Shown in pieces: positions 16,453-24,244 of a stretch of 31,517 bases of DNA (position 1 is its first letter; each line of letters opens with the position of its first letter). This DNA comes from CAVVIO01 sp963748095 (GTDB lineage: Bacteria > Bacteroidota > Bacteroidia > Bacteroidales > UBA10428). The notes beneath the pieces are model-generated. The model did no database searches and was not told where the DNA came from. It was given only the letters and a program-made list of their open reading frames with translations. The position numbers and the translations under genes were made by a program. The stretch is from assembly GCA_963748095.1 (NCBI GenBank), contig CAVVIO010000047.1:1-31517 (forward strand), given 5' to 3'.

Positions 16453-17727
16453 ATGAAAAACTTAAACAGGATCTTTTTTATCAGCTTATTGGCAATATCA
16501 AGCATCAGTTATGGCCAAAGGGATTATAAACCGGGATACATTATCACAAACAAAAATGACACTGTTCACGGATTCATTAATCTGAAATCGAATTATCAGA
16601 ACAGCCGGCAATGTGAGTTCAAAAGGAATATCGACCAGGAACCTGATACATATTTACCATTTGATATAAAAGGTTACCGCGTGGAGAATTCCAAATTTTA
16701 TGTTTCGAAAGAGGTTCCCCTGAATGATACAACAGAAAAGATTTTTCTGGAATACCTGGTAGATGGAATTGTTAACTTGTATTATCTAAAAGAATTAACA
16801 AATGAATATTTTTTTATAGAAAAAGACAGTTCTATATATTTATTATCAAATGACAGGGAAGAAGTTCAAAAAAAAGGATATGTTGTAAATTATGCCGGAC
16901 CTTCTGAAGTAAACAGAACTTATGCGCGAAATTCAAATCAATATATTGGTATATTGACTTATCTTTTTTTGGATAGTCCAGGCATATCAAAAGACATAAA
17001 CACCACAAGTTTCAGTTATAAACCATTGATAAAACTTACAAAAGAGTATCACAATAGCGTTTGCAAGGACTATGAATGTATTGATTATTCCAGAACAACA
17101 AAACCCCGTTTTATATCGAAACTTATGCCGGATTATTAATGCCTGGATGGGTTTGAAGACTTCTGATACATAATGAATCTAATATCAAACCTTCATGTGG
17201 GAGTAAATTTAATTTCACTCCATTAAGGATGAATAATCTATGGACTGTAATATCAGGATATGTCTTATTCAACTAATAATTTTTCAGGAAGAATTTGAAA
17301 ATACCTTATTAAATCCTGCAACGTGTCCTACGATGTATCATGATACACTCATTCACCAAATTAAAATGAAATATTCTATATTACGAGTACCTATGGCTAT
17401 AGAATATACTTTTCCTAAGGGTATAATACAACCTTCTTTATATTAGGATATAACAATATATTAATGATAACATCGGGACTGTAATGTGCAGCGTTATTTT
17501 CCCGATTTACAGAGAACAGCCGGGACCATTGATACAAACCTGAAAAGTATCAGGGGGTATATTTGGCCGGTTTTAAATTAAGATATAATGTAAACTCTTC
17601 ATCTTATATATATTTTAGCGGGAACATCGAATATAGGAAGGTGTTGTTGGGATCGAATCATGTGATTGATTATCAAAATATAAAGTCAGTTATATTGAAT
17701 GTCGGGTATGGAATTAAAATAAACTGA
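16453..17727 (+). pseudogene. Decayed tandem copy of an outer-membrane beta-barrel gene
   Basis: The first ~220 residues, with signal peptide MKNLNRIFFISLLAISSISYG, are intact and very close to the gene at 17765 (for example DTVHGFINLKSNYQNSRQCE). The frame is lost near 17105: TTT TAT ATC GAA in a shifted frame restores similarity to the IYLEPNVG of the intact copy. Further shifts and gaps follow through about 17170-17540. Traces of the barrel remain (YSILRVPMAIEYTFPKGIIQ at 17381-17440; a final GYGIKIN before the stop at 17725-17727). The start is placed by alignment with the intact copy, not at the ATG at 16435. The N-terminal half could still be made as a truncated secreted protein. Confidence 0.88.
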
Positions 17728-17764
17728 AAGATTTACAAACAATAGTATACCAAATTTAAAAACC

Positions 17765-18979
17765 ATGAAAAACTTAAACAGGATCTTTTTCGTCAGCTTA
17801 TTGGCAATATCAAGTGTAACTTACGGTCAAAAAGATTACAAACCGGGATACATAATTACAAACAAGAATGACACTGTTTACGGATTCATTAATCTGAAAT
17901 CGAATTATCAGAACAGTCGACAATGTGAGTTCAAAAGGAATATCGACCAGGAACCTGATACATATTTGCCATTTGATATAAAAAGTTATCGGATAGAAAA
18001 TTCCAAATTTTATGTTTCGAAAGAGGTTACCCTGAATGATTCAACAGAAAAGGTTTTTCTGGAATACCTGGTAGATGGGATCGTAAACCTGTATTATTTG
18101 AAAGTTCTGGATGACGAATATTATTTTATAGAGAAGGACAGTTCCATGTATCAGTTATCGAACAGCGAAATCGAATATATAAATAAGAACGGGGAAAAAT
18201 ATGTTGGGGATTCAAAAAAATACATGGGTACGTTAATATATCTTTTCCGGGATAGTCCTCAAACATCAAAAGATGTAAGATCTACAAGTTTTGATTACAG
18301 ATCATTAATTAATATTACGAAAGAATATCATAATAGCGTGTGTAAAGATTATCAGTGCATCGATTTCACCCGCTCAACCAAATCAACAATTTATCTGGAA
18401 CCAAATGTCGGTATGATTAGTTCCCGGATGGGATTAAAAACTTCTGAACATCATGCCTTTAATACCAATCCTGTTTTTGGGGTGAATTTAAGATTTACAC
18501 CTATGCGAGCGCATTATTTGTGGAATGTTTCGGTAGGCTTATCCTACTCAATGAATGACTTTAACGGAGATTTTGATAATACATTGTATTTTTCGGGAAC
18601 TGAAATTTTCCAGATTCATGCAGCATATTCTGTTGTCCGGATACCTGTTATGATTGAATATTCCTTCCCCGGTAAAAAATTACAACCATTTCTCACATTA
18701 GGTTTTAATAATTTACTAATTGTTAATCCCGACTGTAGTATAATAGTTAATTCTTCTAATTTACATAACATAGGTCAAGAGTTATCTCCGGATTTTCGTA
18801 AGTATCAATTCGGTATTTTCGCTGGTGTTGGAATACGATTTAAAATAAATGATAAGTCATACATCTATTTTAAAGGCAATTACGAATACAATAAGCCAGT
18901 CCTTAATACCAACTACGTATTTGATTATAGTAATACAAATTCTCTAATGTTGAGTCTTGGATATGGATTTAGCCTTTAA
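17765..18979 (+). CDS. Outer-membrane beta-barrel protein (PorT/OMP_b-brl-like)
   Basis: A 404-residue protein with a Sec signal peptide (MKNLNRIFFVSLLAISSVTYGQ, cleavage near residue 21). A ~190-residue N-terminal domain (residues about 24-210, with GYIITNKNDTVYGFINL, YLVDGIVNLYYLK and a KEYHNSVCKDYQCIDF cysteine pair) precedes a C-terminal beta-barrel (about 215-404, alternating strands such as HYLWNVSVGLSYSMN and YIYFKGNYEYN, ending LMLSLGYGFSL). This is a common Bacteroidota outer-membrane layout with unknown ligand. It stands 37 bases after the decayed tandem copy, which it matches closely over the N-terminal domain and less in the barrel. Confidence 0.82.
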   Translation: MKNLNRIFFVSLLAISSVTYGQKDYKPGYIITNKNDTVYGFINLKSNYQNSRQCEFKRNIDQEPDTYLPFDIKSYRIENSKFYVSKEVTLNDSTEKVFLEYLVDGIVNLYYLKVLDDEYYFIEKDSSMYQLSNSEIEYINKNGEKYVGDSKKYMGTLIYLFRDSPQTSKDVRSTSFDYRSLINITKEYHNSVCKDYQCIDFTRSTKSTIYLEPNVGMISSRMGLKTSEHHAFNTNPVFGVNLRFTPMRAHYLWNVSVGLSYSMNDFNGDFDNTLYFSGTEIFQIHAAYSVVRIPVMIEYSFPGKKLQPFLTLGFNNLLIVNPDCSIIVNSSNLHNIGQELSPDFRKYQFGIFAGVGIRFKINDKSYIYFKGNYEYNKPVLNTNYVFDYSNTNSLMLSLGYGFSL

Positions 18980-19150
18980 ACTGAATATAACGGGAAAATA
19001 AATTTTCTTATCTTTTATTAGAATGATTCTACATTTGGGACAAGAGCCAAAGGGTTAACATACTTCATTGAAAATAGTACAAATCATGTTTTAGATTGGA
19101 AATTATTTCGGCATATAATTTGATTTGTAAAAGTAAAATTGACACCCAAA

Positions 19151-19327
19151 ATGCTTAAAATTCGATTTACTTTACTGATCACATTTATTTTTCTCATTTT
19201 AAATTCGTGCTATAGTCAAAAATATAGCAGGAGGATTGGATTTGCATCTGTTAATAATAATGTCTGTAAAAGGCTTAGGATCAGTTTAAATAGTTGTGGA
19301 GGAGTATATATATATGAGAACTCTTGA
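19151..19327 (+). CDS. Possible short lipoprotein or gene fragment
   Basis: From the ATG at 19151, 58 residues: a basic start, a hydrophobic stretch (FTLLITFIFLILNS) and a lipobox-like LNSC, followed by YSQKYSRRIGFASVNNNVC. The export signal looks real, but the mature part is only about 35 residues and resembles nothing I know. It may be the 5' end of a lipoprotein gene cut off by the arrival of the neighbouring transposase element. The gap before it (18980-19150) shows only a weak hairpin after the beta-barrel gene. Confidence 0.35.
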   Translation: MLKIRFTLLITFIFLILNSCYSQKYSRRIGFASVNNNVCKRLRISLNSCGGVYIYENS

Positions 19328-19353
19328 CTTTTCATTTTTTTCTTTCTGTTTTA

Positions 19354-19434
19354 GCACCAAAGGTGCGCTATCATAAGCCTTGGGCTGGCAGCCCAAGGTA
19401 GAATGTAAACCCTAAACTTAAGCACCAAAGGTGC
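19354..19434. repeat. REP-like palindromes, left of the RAYT gene
   Basis: Three short palindromes in a row: GCACCAAAGGTGC at 19354-19366, a 9-bp-arm palindrome (CCTTGGGCT / AGCCCAAGG, 19378-19398), and GCACCAAAGGTGC again at 19422-19434, seven bases from the transposase stop. Such hairpins are the usual targets or passengers of REP-associated tyrosine transposases. Confidence 0.88.
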
Positions 19435-19440
19435 GAAGTC

Positions 19441-19893
19441 TTAATCCCAAACATATCTCTCATCATATTCTATATCGTATTTTTTTAAAAAGGCCCTGTA
19501 TTCATCCTGAAATGATATTTTCTTGTGATGCGTCTCCTGGTTTATTATATAGTTTTTCACAATTTCAATTTCAGTAGGATTTACTGAAAAGCCACCGTAA
19601 CCTTTCTGCCAATAGAAATTACTATAGGTTTTGGATTTTTGTTTTATCCATTTGGATGAATGTGTTTTTAGTAATTCAACAAGTTTCATTAAGGCCATTT
19701 TTCTTGATAGAGAAACCAGTAAATGTACATGATCCTTCTCTCCTCCAATAATTATCGGGTAGGATTCTAGTTCTTTACATGTACCACCTAGATACTTAAA
19801 TAATTCCTCACTAACATTACTATCAATAAATGGATAACGATTTTTAGTACTAAAAGTAATATGTACATAGTTTTTAACTAATGATTGTGGCAT
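19441..19893 (-). CDS. REP-associated tyrosine transposase (RAYT), IS200/Y1 HUH family
   Basis: A 150-residue single-strand DNA transposase. The opening KNYVHITFSTKNRYPFI, the HUH motif H55-V-H57 in GEKDHVHLLVSL, the WQKGYGGFSVN segment and the probable catalytic tyrosine Y115 (EIVKNYIINQETHHKK) are characteristic. All catalytic residues appear present, so it may be active. The ATG at 19891-19893 is chosen because family members begin just before this strand; a longer upstream frame has no support. It is flanked on both sides by short palindromes with related sequence, and no second gene (such as tnpB) accompanies it. Confidence 0.95.
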   Translation of the reverse strand: MPQSLVKNYVHITFSTKNRYPFIDSNVSEELFKYLGGTCKELESYPIIIGGEKDHVHLLVSLSRKMALMKLVELLKTHSSKWIKQKSKTYSNFYWQKGYGGFSVNPTEIEIVKNYIINQETHHKKISFQDEYRAFLKKYDIEYDERYVWD

Positions 19894-20011
19894 ACTTGAA
19901 AATATTAATAGTTTTAAATATAACAAAGTTAATTTTCCGAAAATATTTTCAATAAAATCGAGTAAGTTTTCTTATTAAATTCTCAATTTGGATTAAAATA
20001 TATATGACCGC

Positions 20012-20092
20012 GCACCTTTGGTGCTCGAATTACATCAATTATATCAACACATAGCCCTTTGGGCTATGCTTATGACTTGGCTCCTTTGGAGC
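20012..20092. repeat. REP-like palindromes, right of the RAYT gene
   Basis: Three palindromes, each with a TTT centre: GCACCTTTGGTGC (20012-20024), the reverse complement of the left-flank unit; CATAGCCCTTTGGGCTATG (20050-20068); and GCTCCTTTGGAGC (20080-20092). With the left group they bracket a ~740-bp element containing the transposase gene. Confidence 0.88.
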
Positions 20093-20144
20093 TACTAATA
20101 TTGATAGATCTCCCTATTGTTAATGTAAAAATATTTTAACTACC

Positions 20145-20975
20145 ATGAAAAGTTTCATCTCCTCAACTTTTCAAATTGACCCAAGGCTTAACGGGAAAGT
20201 AGTATTATATGCCATTTTTGTCGACTCTAAATATACCCATCCCTGGTCGGAATATGATATCGAATCTACTCTCGATTCAGTTAAGACAGCTATAAAATGG
20301 ATTGAAAATAAGGCAAGGGAAGATTCTGTTTATCTTGATATAGATCTGGAATTTCATTCTACTTCCAATGGCCGGATTCCTATAAAAAATGATTTTAGTA
20401 AAAAAACTTTATCAGCCACATTATACAAAAGACCCTTATGGTCAGGAATCAGGGATATTTACCGATGGGCAGATAAAATTGCGGCTGAAGCAGGGAAATC
20501 TTTGCCAAAAGATACAAATAACATTACAAACATGAAAAATGATCTGAAAACACGTGAACGGCTGATAGCCCGATTAAGGGATATACATAAGACTGACAAG
20601 GTAGCCCTCATGTATTTCATCAACAATTATTATACTGACGAGATTTCTTTAACCCTGGATATTTCAGATGACAATAATGTTGAATTTTCAATAGTCAGTT
20701 TTAAAAGCCCTTCTGTAATTGCCCATGAATTTTTACATATTTTCGGAGCATATGACTTGTACCTTACACCTTTTGATAAAAAAAAGAAGAACAAAAAGAA
20801 AAAGGAAAAACTTATGGAGATGTTTCCGAACGAAATAATGGCCTTTGCCCATAGAGACATAAATAGTTTACAAATCAGTGAATTTACGAAATACCTGATA
20901 GGCTGGAAAAAAGAATTACCAGAAGAATATCAAAGACTAATTTTAAATAAAGGTTATTTCACACTTAAATATTAA
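20145..20975 (+). CDS. Metzincin-like zinc metalloprotease, cytoplasmic by prediction
   Basis: A 276-residue protein with an extended zinc site HEFLHIFGAYD (H194, E195, H198, G201, D204) matching HExxHxxGxxD, and a probable Met-turn at NEIMAF (M232), so the catalytic core looks complete. Between them is a lysine-rich insertion (FDKKKKNKKKKEK, 210-222). There is no signal peptide or membrane segment at the chosen ATG, which is unusual because most metzincins are exported. The first 185 residues are mixed alpha/beta with no second motif I can name. It stands alone, just right of the RAYT palindromes. The zinc-protease class is well supported; the family and substrate are not. Confidence 0.75.
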   Translation: MKSFISSTFQIDPRLNGKVVLYAIFVDSKYTHPWSEYDIESTLDSVKTAIKWIENKAREDSVYLDIDLEFHSTSNGRIPIKNDFSKKTLSATLYKRPLWSGIRDIYRWADKIAAEAGKSLPKDTNNITNMKNDLKTRERLIARLRDIHKTDKVALMYFINNYYTDEISLTLDISDDNNVEFSIVSFKSPSVIAHEFLHIFGAYDLYLTPFDKKKKNKKKKEKLMEMFPNEIMAFAHRDINSLQISEFTKYLIGWKKELPEEYQRLILNKGYFTLKY

Positions 20976-21067
20976 AAAGAATACATATTTAAAAAAAGTA
21001 TCTGGTGTAACAATTATCAAATTAGTATTCTGTTTTATTAGTCAAAAGAAGCTGTCCAAAAAGTCTT

Positions 21068-21176
21068 TGCGAACCTTCGCGGATACTTTGCGGTTCTTTG
21101 CGTAATAATTATAAATCGCTGTTACGCAGAGTTCCGACAAATTGTCGGAACGCAAAGAAAACGCCAAGTTGCGCAA
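21068..21176. repeat. Intergenic palindrome-rich element
   Basis: The gap from 20976 to 21410 has no gene that I can support. It contains a run of TTTGCG/CGCAAAG units in both orientations and a near-perfect palindrome at 21131-21151 (arms GTTCCGACAA and TTGTCGGAAC around one base). The CTTTGCG half-sites on the left and CGCAAAG half-sites on the right could pair, making a nested hairpin of about 100 bp. This looks like a non-autonomous repeat. Confidence 0.65.
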
Positions 21177-21410
21177 AGTGATAATTACTTAAATTATTAT
21201 CAATATTTAACTTTTCACAACACTAGTTGTAAGCCCAATAATTATGTGTGTAGCGAAATATAATCCTTAAAAATAAAAACTGAATTTTTGTGCACATATA
21301 AGCTAAAGTTGATCAAAAGGCGCTGGCTTTAACGGATGATTCATAAAAAATCCACATCCCTTAATTGTTCTTACAGAAACTTTTATGTAAATTCCCCTCA
21401 AAATTATAAG

Positions 21411-21914
21411 ATGGATCCCACGGAAATATTAATAAAGATCAGAAAGATTGTAAGATCTATAAACCTGGAATCAAAAAAGATTCAAAAGGAATATGGCGTT
21501 AGTATTCCCCAGGTATTATGCCTGAATTTTTTGCATAACTCTGTCAATTACCAATCGACACAGGGAGAAATACGAAAATTTCTGAATCTGAATTCAAGTA
21601 CGGTAAGTGGCATTATCGACCGCCTGGAGAAAAAAGGATACCTGGCCCGGCTTCCCAAATCGGGTGATAAGCGGGTAATCAATATCGCGCTTACCTCTGC
21701 CGGAGACAAACTCCTTTCAAATATACCACCTCTTCTGCACGAACAATTATCAGAAAAATTACAAAAACTTGACATTGATAAAATGCAAAGTGTTGAAAAC
21801 AGTTTAGATACGCTTGTAAATCTTCTCAACATCCAGGAAATAGAAGCTTCGCCGATGATCACTATGGACAGCGACCTGGAAGAAAGCGAAAACGGAACAA
21901 AAATAGTGGAATGA
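21411..21914 (+). CDS. MarR-family transcriptional regulator
   Basis: A 167-residue winged-helix regulator from the ATG at 21411: dimerisation helices at the start (EILIKIRKIVRSINLESKKI), the HTH at about 56-80 (QGEIRKFLNLNSSTVSGIID) and the wing with the conserved RLPKSGDKRVINIALTSAG. An earlier ATG at 21336 would add 25 residues that do not look like this family. It is followed on the same strand, 155 bases on, by ablA. A palindrome overlaps the probable ablA promoter, so control of the beta-lysine osmolyte operon is a reasonable inference, perhaps in response to salt stress. Confidence 0.88.
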   Translation: MDPTEILIKIRKIVRSINLESKKIQKEYGVSIPQVLCLNFLHNSVNYQSTQGEIRKFLNLNSSTVSGIIDRLEKKGYLARLPKSGDKRVINIALTSAGDKLLSNIPPLLHEQLSEKLQKLDIDKMQSVENSLDTLVNLLNIQEIEASPMITMDSDLEESENGTKIVE

Positions 21915-22035
21915 AATCTATATCTTTTCTAAATAAACAATAAAAGGCATTCATTAACAGTGATTTGTAATGTGATTATTTTTGATTTAATCATTGCTGT
22001 GGTTTAAAAAATTTATTTAAATCAGGCTTTATTAG

Positions 22036-22061
22036 TAATTTTGTTCGTATAGAAACAAAAT
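22036..22061 (+). promoter_or_regulatory. ablA promoter (-7 box) with overlapping palindrome
   Basis: TAATTTTG at 22036-22043 matches TAnnTTTG exactly. It overlaps an inverted repeat, ATTTTGTT (22038-22045) with AACAAAAT (22054-22061), which ends eight bases before the ablA ATG. A repressor bound here would block transcription; the MarR protein upstream is the obvious candidate. No clear -33 element was seen. Confidence 0.55.
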
Positions 22062-22069
22062 AATGAAGT

Positions 22070-23386
22070 ATGATTTATAATAATTTACAGCAGGAAATTG
22101 CGAGTAAGATAGAAGAGAATTTGGGTATTTCAAGCTGGAAAAACTGGAAGTGGCAGTTAAAACATTCCATTAAATCACTGGATCAATTTGAATATTTAAC
22201 CGGAATAAAGTTTGATGAAAAAGAGAAGAGGGGATTACAGAAAACCTTTGAAAAATTCCCATTGTCGATAACCCCCTACTATTTATCATTAATCGACAAA
22301 AGTAATTTCAGGAACGATCCGATATTCAAACAGGCATTCGGCGGAGTTCAGGAACTGGTTACATTAAAATCGGAATTGGAGGATCCTTTATCGGAGGACC
22401 ATGATAGTCCGGTAGAAGGAATTACACACCGATACCCCGACCGTGTATTGTTTCATGTCAGCAACATTTGTTCGATGTATTGCCGGCATTGTACCCGCAA
22501 AAGAAAAGTGGGCGATATCGATTTTGTTCCCACCAGGGATCAGTTAAGAAAAGGGATCAAATATATTGCTGAGACCCCACAGGTAAGAGATGTGCTACTT
22601 TCAGGCGGCGATCCGTTCATGTTGCCCGATGAGAAAATCGACTGGCTGCTTTCGGAAATAAGCAAAATACCTCATGTTGAAATTATCCGTATTGGTACAA
22701 GAATGCCGGTGGTATTGCCTTACCGGATAACAGATGATTTAGTGTCAATACTTAAAAAGTATCAACCCCTTTGGATTAACACACATTTCAATCATCCACG
22801 TGAAATCACATCTTCATCAAAGGAAGCTCTGGCCAAACTGGCAGACGGCGGTTTTCCGCTGGGAAATCAATCGGTATTGCTGGCCGATGTAAACGACTGC
22901 CCGCGAATAATGAAATCGCTGGTGCACAAGTTGGTACAAAACAGGGTACGGCCTTATTATTTATATCAATGCGATCTTTCAGAGGGTTTGTCACACTTCA
23001 GAACACCCATTGGAAAAGGTATCGAGATTATGGAAAGCCTGATAGGTCATACCAGCGGATTTGCCCGTCCTACCTACGTAATTGATGCTCCTGGTGGTGG
23101 AGGTAAGATACCGGTAATGCCTAATTATATCATTTCATGGTCGACCAATAAAGTGGTATTAAGGAATTACGAAGGAGTGATCACTACCTATAAAGAACCC
23201 GACAGCTACGAGCCCAGGATGTGTGACAGGGACTGTGATAACTGCGATCTGGAATTGAATATGAAGGAAGGTGACGAATCGGAAAGCATTGGTATAGAAA
23301 AGTTACTTTCGGATTCTTGTGATACCATTACGTTAATTCCTGAAAATAATGAACGAATTCATAGAAGGGACGAAAATGCAGGATAA
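22070..23386 (+). CDS. ablA: Lysine 2,3-aminomutase
   Basis: A 438-residue radical-SAM, PLP-dependent enzyme converting L-alpha-lysine to L-beta-lysine, the first step in making the osmolyte N-epsilon-acetyl-beta-L-lysine. The [4Fe-4S]-binding cysteines are C134, C138 and C141 (CSMYCRHC), and the SAM motif GGDP is at 179-182. PLP lysine K346 lies in GGGGKIPV; D302 (YQCDLSEG) and D339 (VIDAPGG) fit the substrate-binding aspartates of the clostridial enzyme with a constant offset of nine. C277 and the C-terminal cysteines C385, C389 and C392 fit the structural zinc site. Its end overlaps ablB by 11 bases, so the two are translationally coupled. Lysine fermentation is the alternative role, but the ablB partner favours osmolyte synthesis. 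Confidence 0.96.
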   Translation: MIYNNLQQEIASKIEENLGISSWKNWKWQLKHSIKSLDQFEYLTGIKFDEKEKRGLQKTFEKFPLSITPYYLSLIDKSNFRNDPIFKQAFGGVQELVTLKSELEDPLSEDHDSPVEGITHRYPDRVLFHVSNICSMYCRHCTRKRKVGDIDFVPTRDQLRKGIKYIAETPQVRDVLLSGGDPFMLPDEKIDWLLSEISKIPHVEIIRIGTRMPVVLPYRITDDLVSILKKYQPLWINTHFNHPREITSSSKEALAKLADGGFPLGNQSVLLADVNDCPRIMKSLVHKLVQNRVRPYYLYQCDLSEGLSHFRTPIGKGIEIMESLIGHTSGFARPTYVIDAPGGGGKIPVMPNYIISWSTNKVVLRNYEGVITTYKEPDSYEPRMCDRDCDNCDLELNMKEGDESESIGIEKLLSDSCDTITLIPENNERIHRRDENAG

Positions 23387-24213
23387 AATAGAAAGGTATG
23401 GTAACGGTTCTGTGATTCAACATGGAAACAGTAATGACAGAGTATACCTGATTAAAATGAAAAAAGCTGACTTCCCGGGTATTATTGGTTATATCAATTT
23501 ACTTGCAAAGGAAAATTCATACACCAAAATTTTTTGTAAAGTACCTCATTGGGCAACTCCTGCTTTTATTTCCGACGGTTATATTACAGAGGCACATATT
23601 CCGGAATTTTACGATAATAAAGCGGATGTTTTTTTTATGTCCAAATTTCTGAATTCGGACCGGATAATGAAATTCGAGCATGAAAAGCTGGAAGAACTGA
23701 CAGATCATTTACTGGATGTTCCTGAAAATAAAAAACCGGTAAAATTAAAACCTGAATTTCGTTTAAAAAGATTTTTAAAGGAAAGTGCAGAAGAGATATG
23801 TGAATTATATAAGCATGTTTTTGACAGTTATCCGTTTCCTATTTTTGATCCGGATTTCATTCGAAAAACGATGGAAGATGATGTGCAATATTATCGGAAT
23901 CCTTAAAAGAGAACAGTTAATTGCCCTGGCTTCCGCTGATGTTGATACGGAAGGAAAAAATGCGGAAATGACAGATTTTGCAACTTTGCCGGCATTCAGG
24001 GGAAATAACTTATCGGTTATACTTTTAAGTGAGATGGAAAATGAGATGAAAAAGCAGGAGATTAACACCCTTTACACCATCGCCCGTTTGAATTCAGTCG
24101 CTATGAATAAAACTTTTCTGAAACTGAAATACAAATATGCAGGAACCCTTATCAAGAACACGAATATTGCCGGAAAGATTGAAAGTATGAATGTGTATTA
24201 TAAACATGTATAA
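23376..24213 (+). pseudogene. ablB: Beta-lysine N-acetyltransferase (GNAT), broken by one +1 frameshift
   Basis: Two frames together give a full-length AblB of about 279 residues. From 23376 to about 23895 the frame encodes the N-terminal half (VYLIKMKKADFPGIIGYINL to DSYPFPIFDPDFIRKTMEDDVQYY). The reading then moves to GILKREQLIALASADVD and the GNAT core (NAEMTDFATLPAFRGNNLS, NTLYTIARLNSVAMNKTF, NVYYKHV), ending at 24213. The total length is 3n+1, so one extra base is present, most simply the C at about 23895. AblB acetylates the epsilon-amino group of beta-lysine using acetyl-CoA. No other damage is visible, so an assembly error is as likely as true loss. Confidence 0.92.
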
Positions 24214-24244
24214 TGTGAATGTTGTAGAAAATTAATCCCGTACA

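Noticed and set aside
17240..17446. Separate 68-residue gene after the first beta-barrel copy
   Set aside because: It aligns with the barrel of the intact copy (VPMAIEYTFPKGIIQ) and is a fragment of the decayed gene.
23880..23910. Programmed ribosomal frameshift in ablB
   Set aside because: No slippery heptamer or following structure was seen, and three nearby unrelated genes show the same kind of +1 change.
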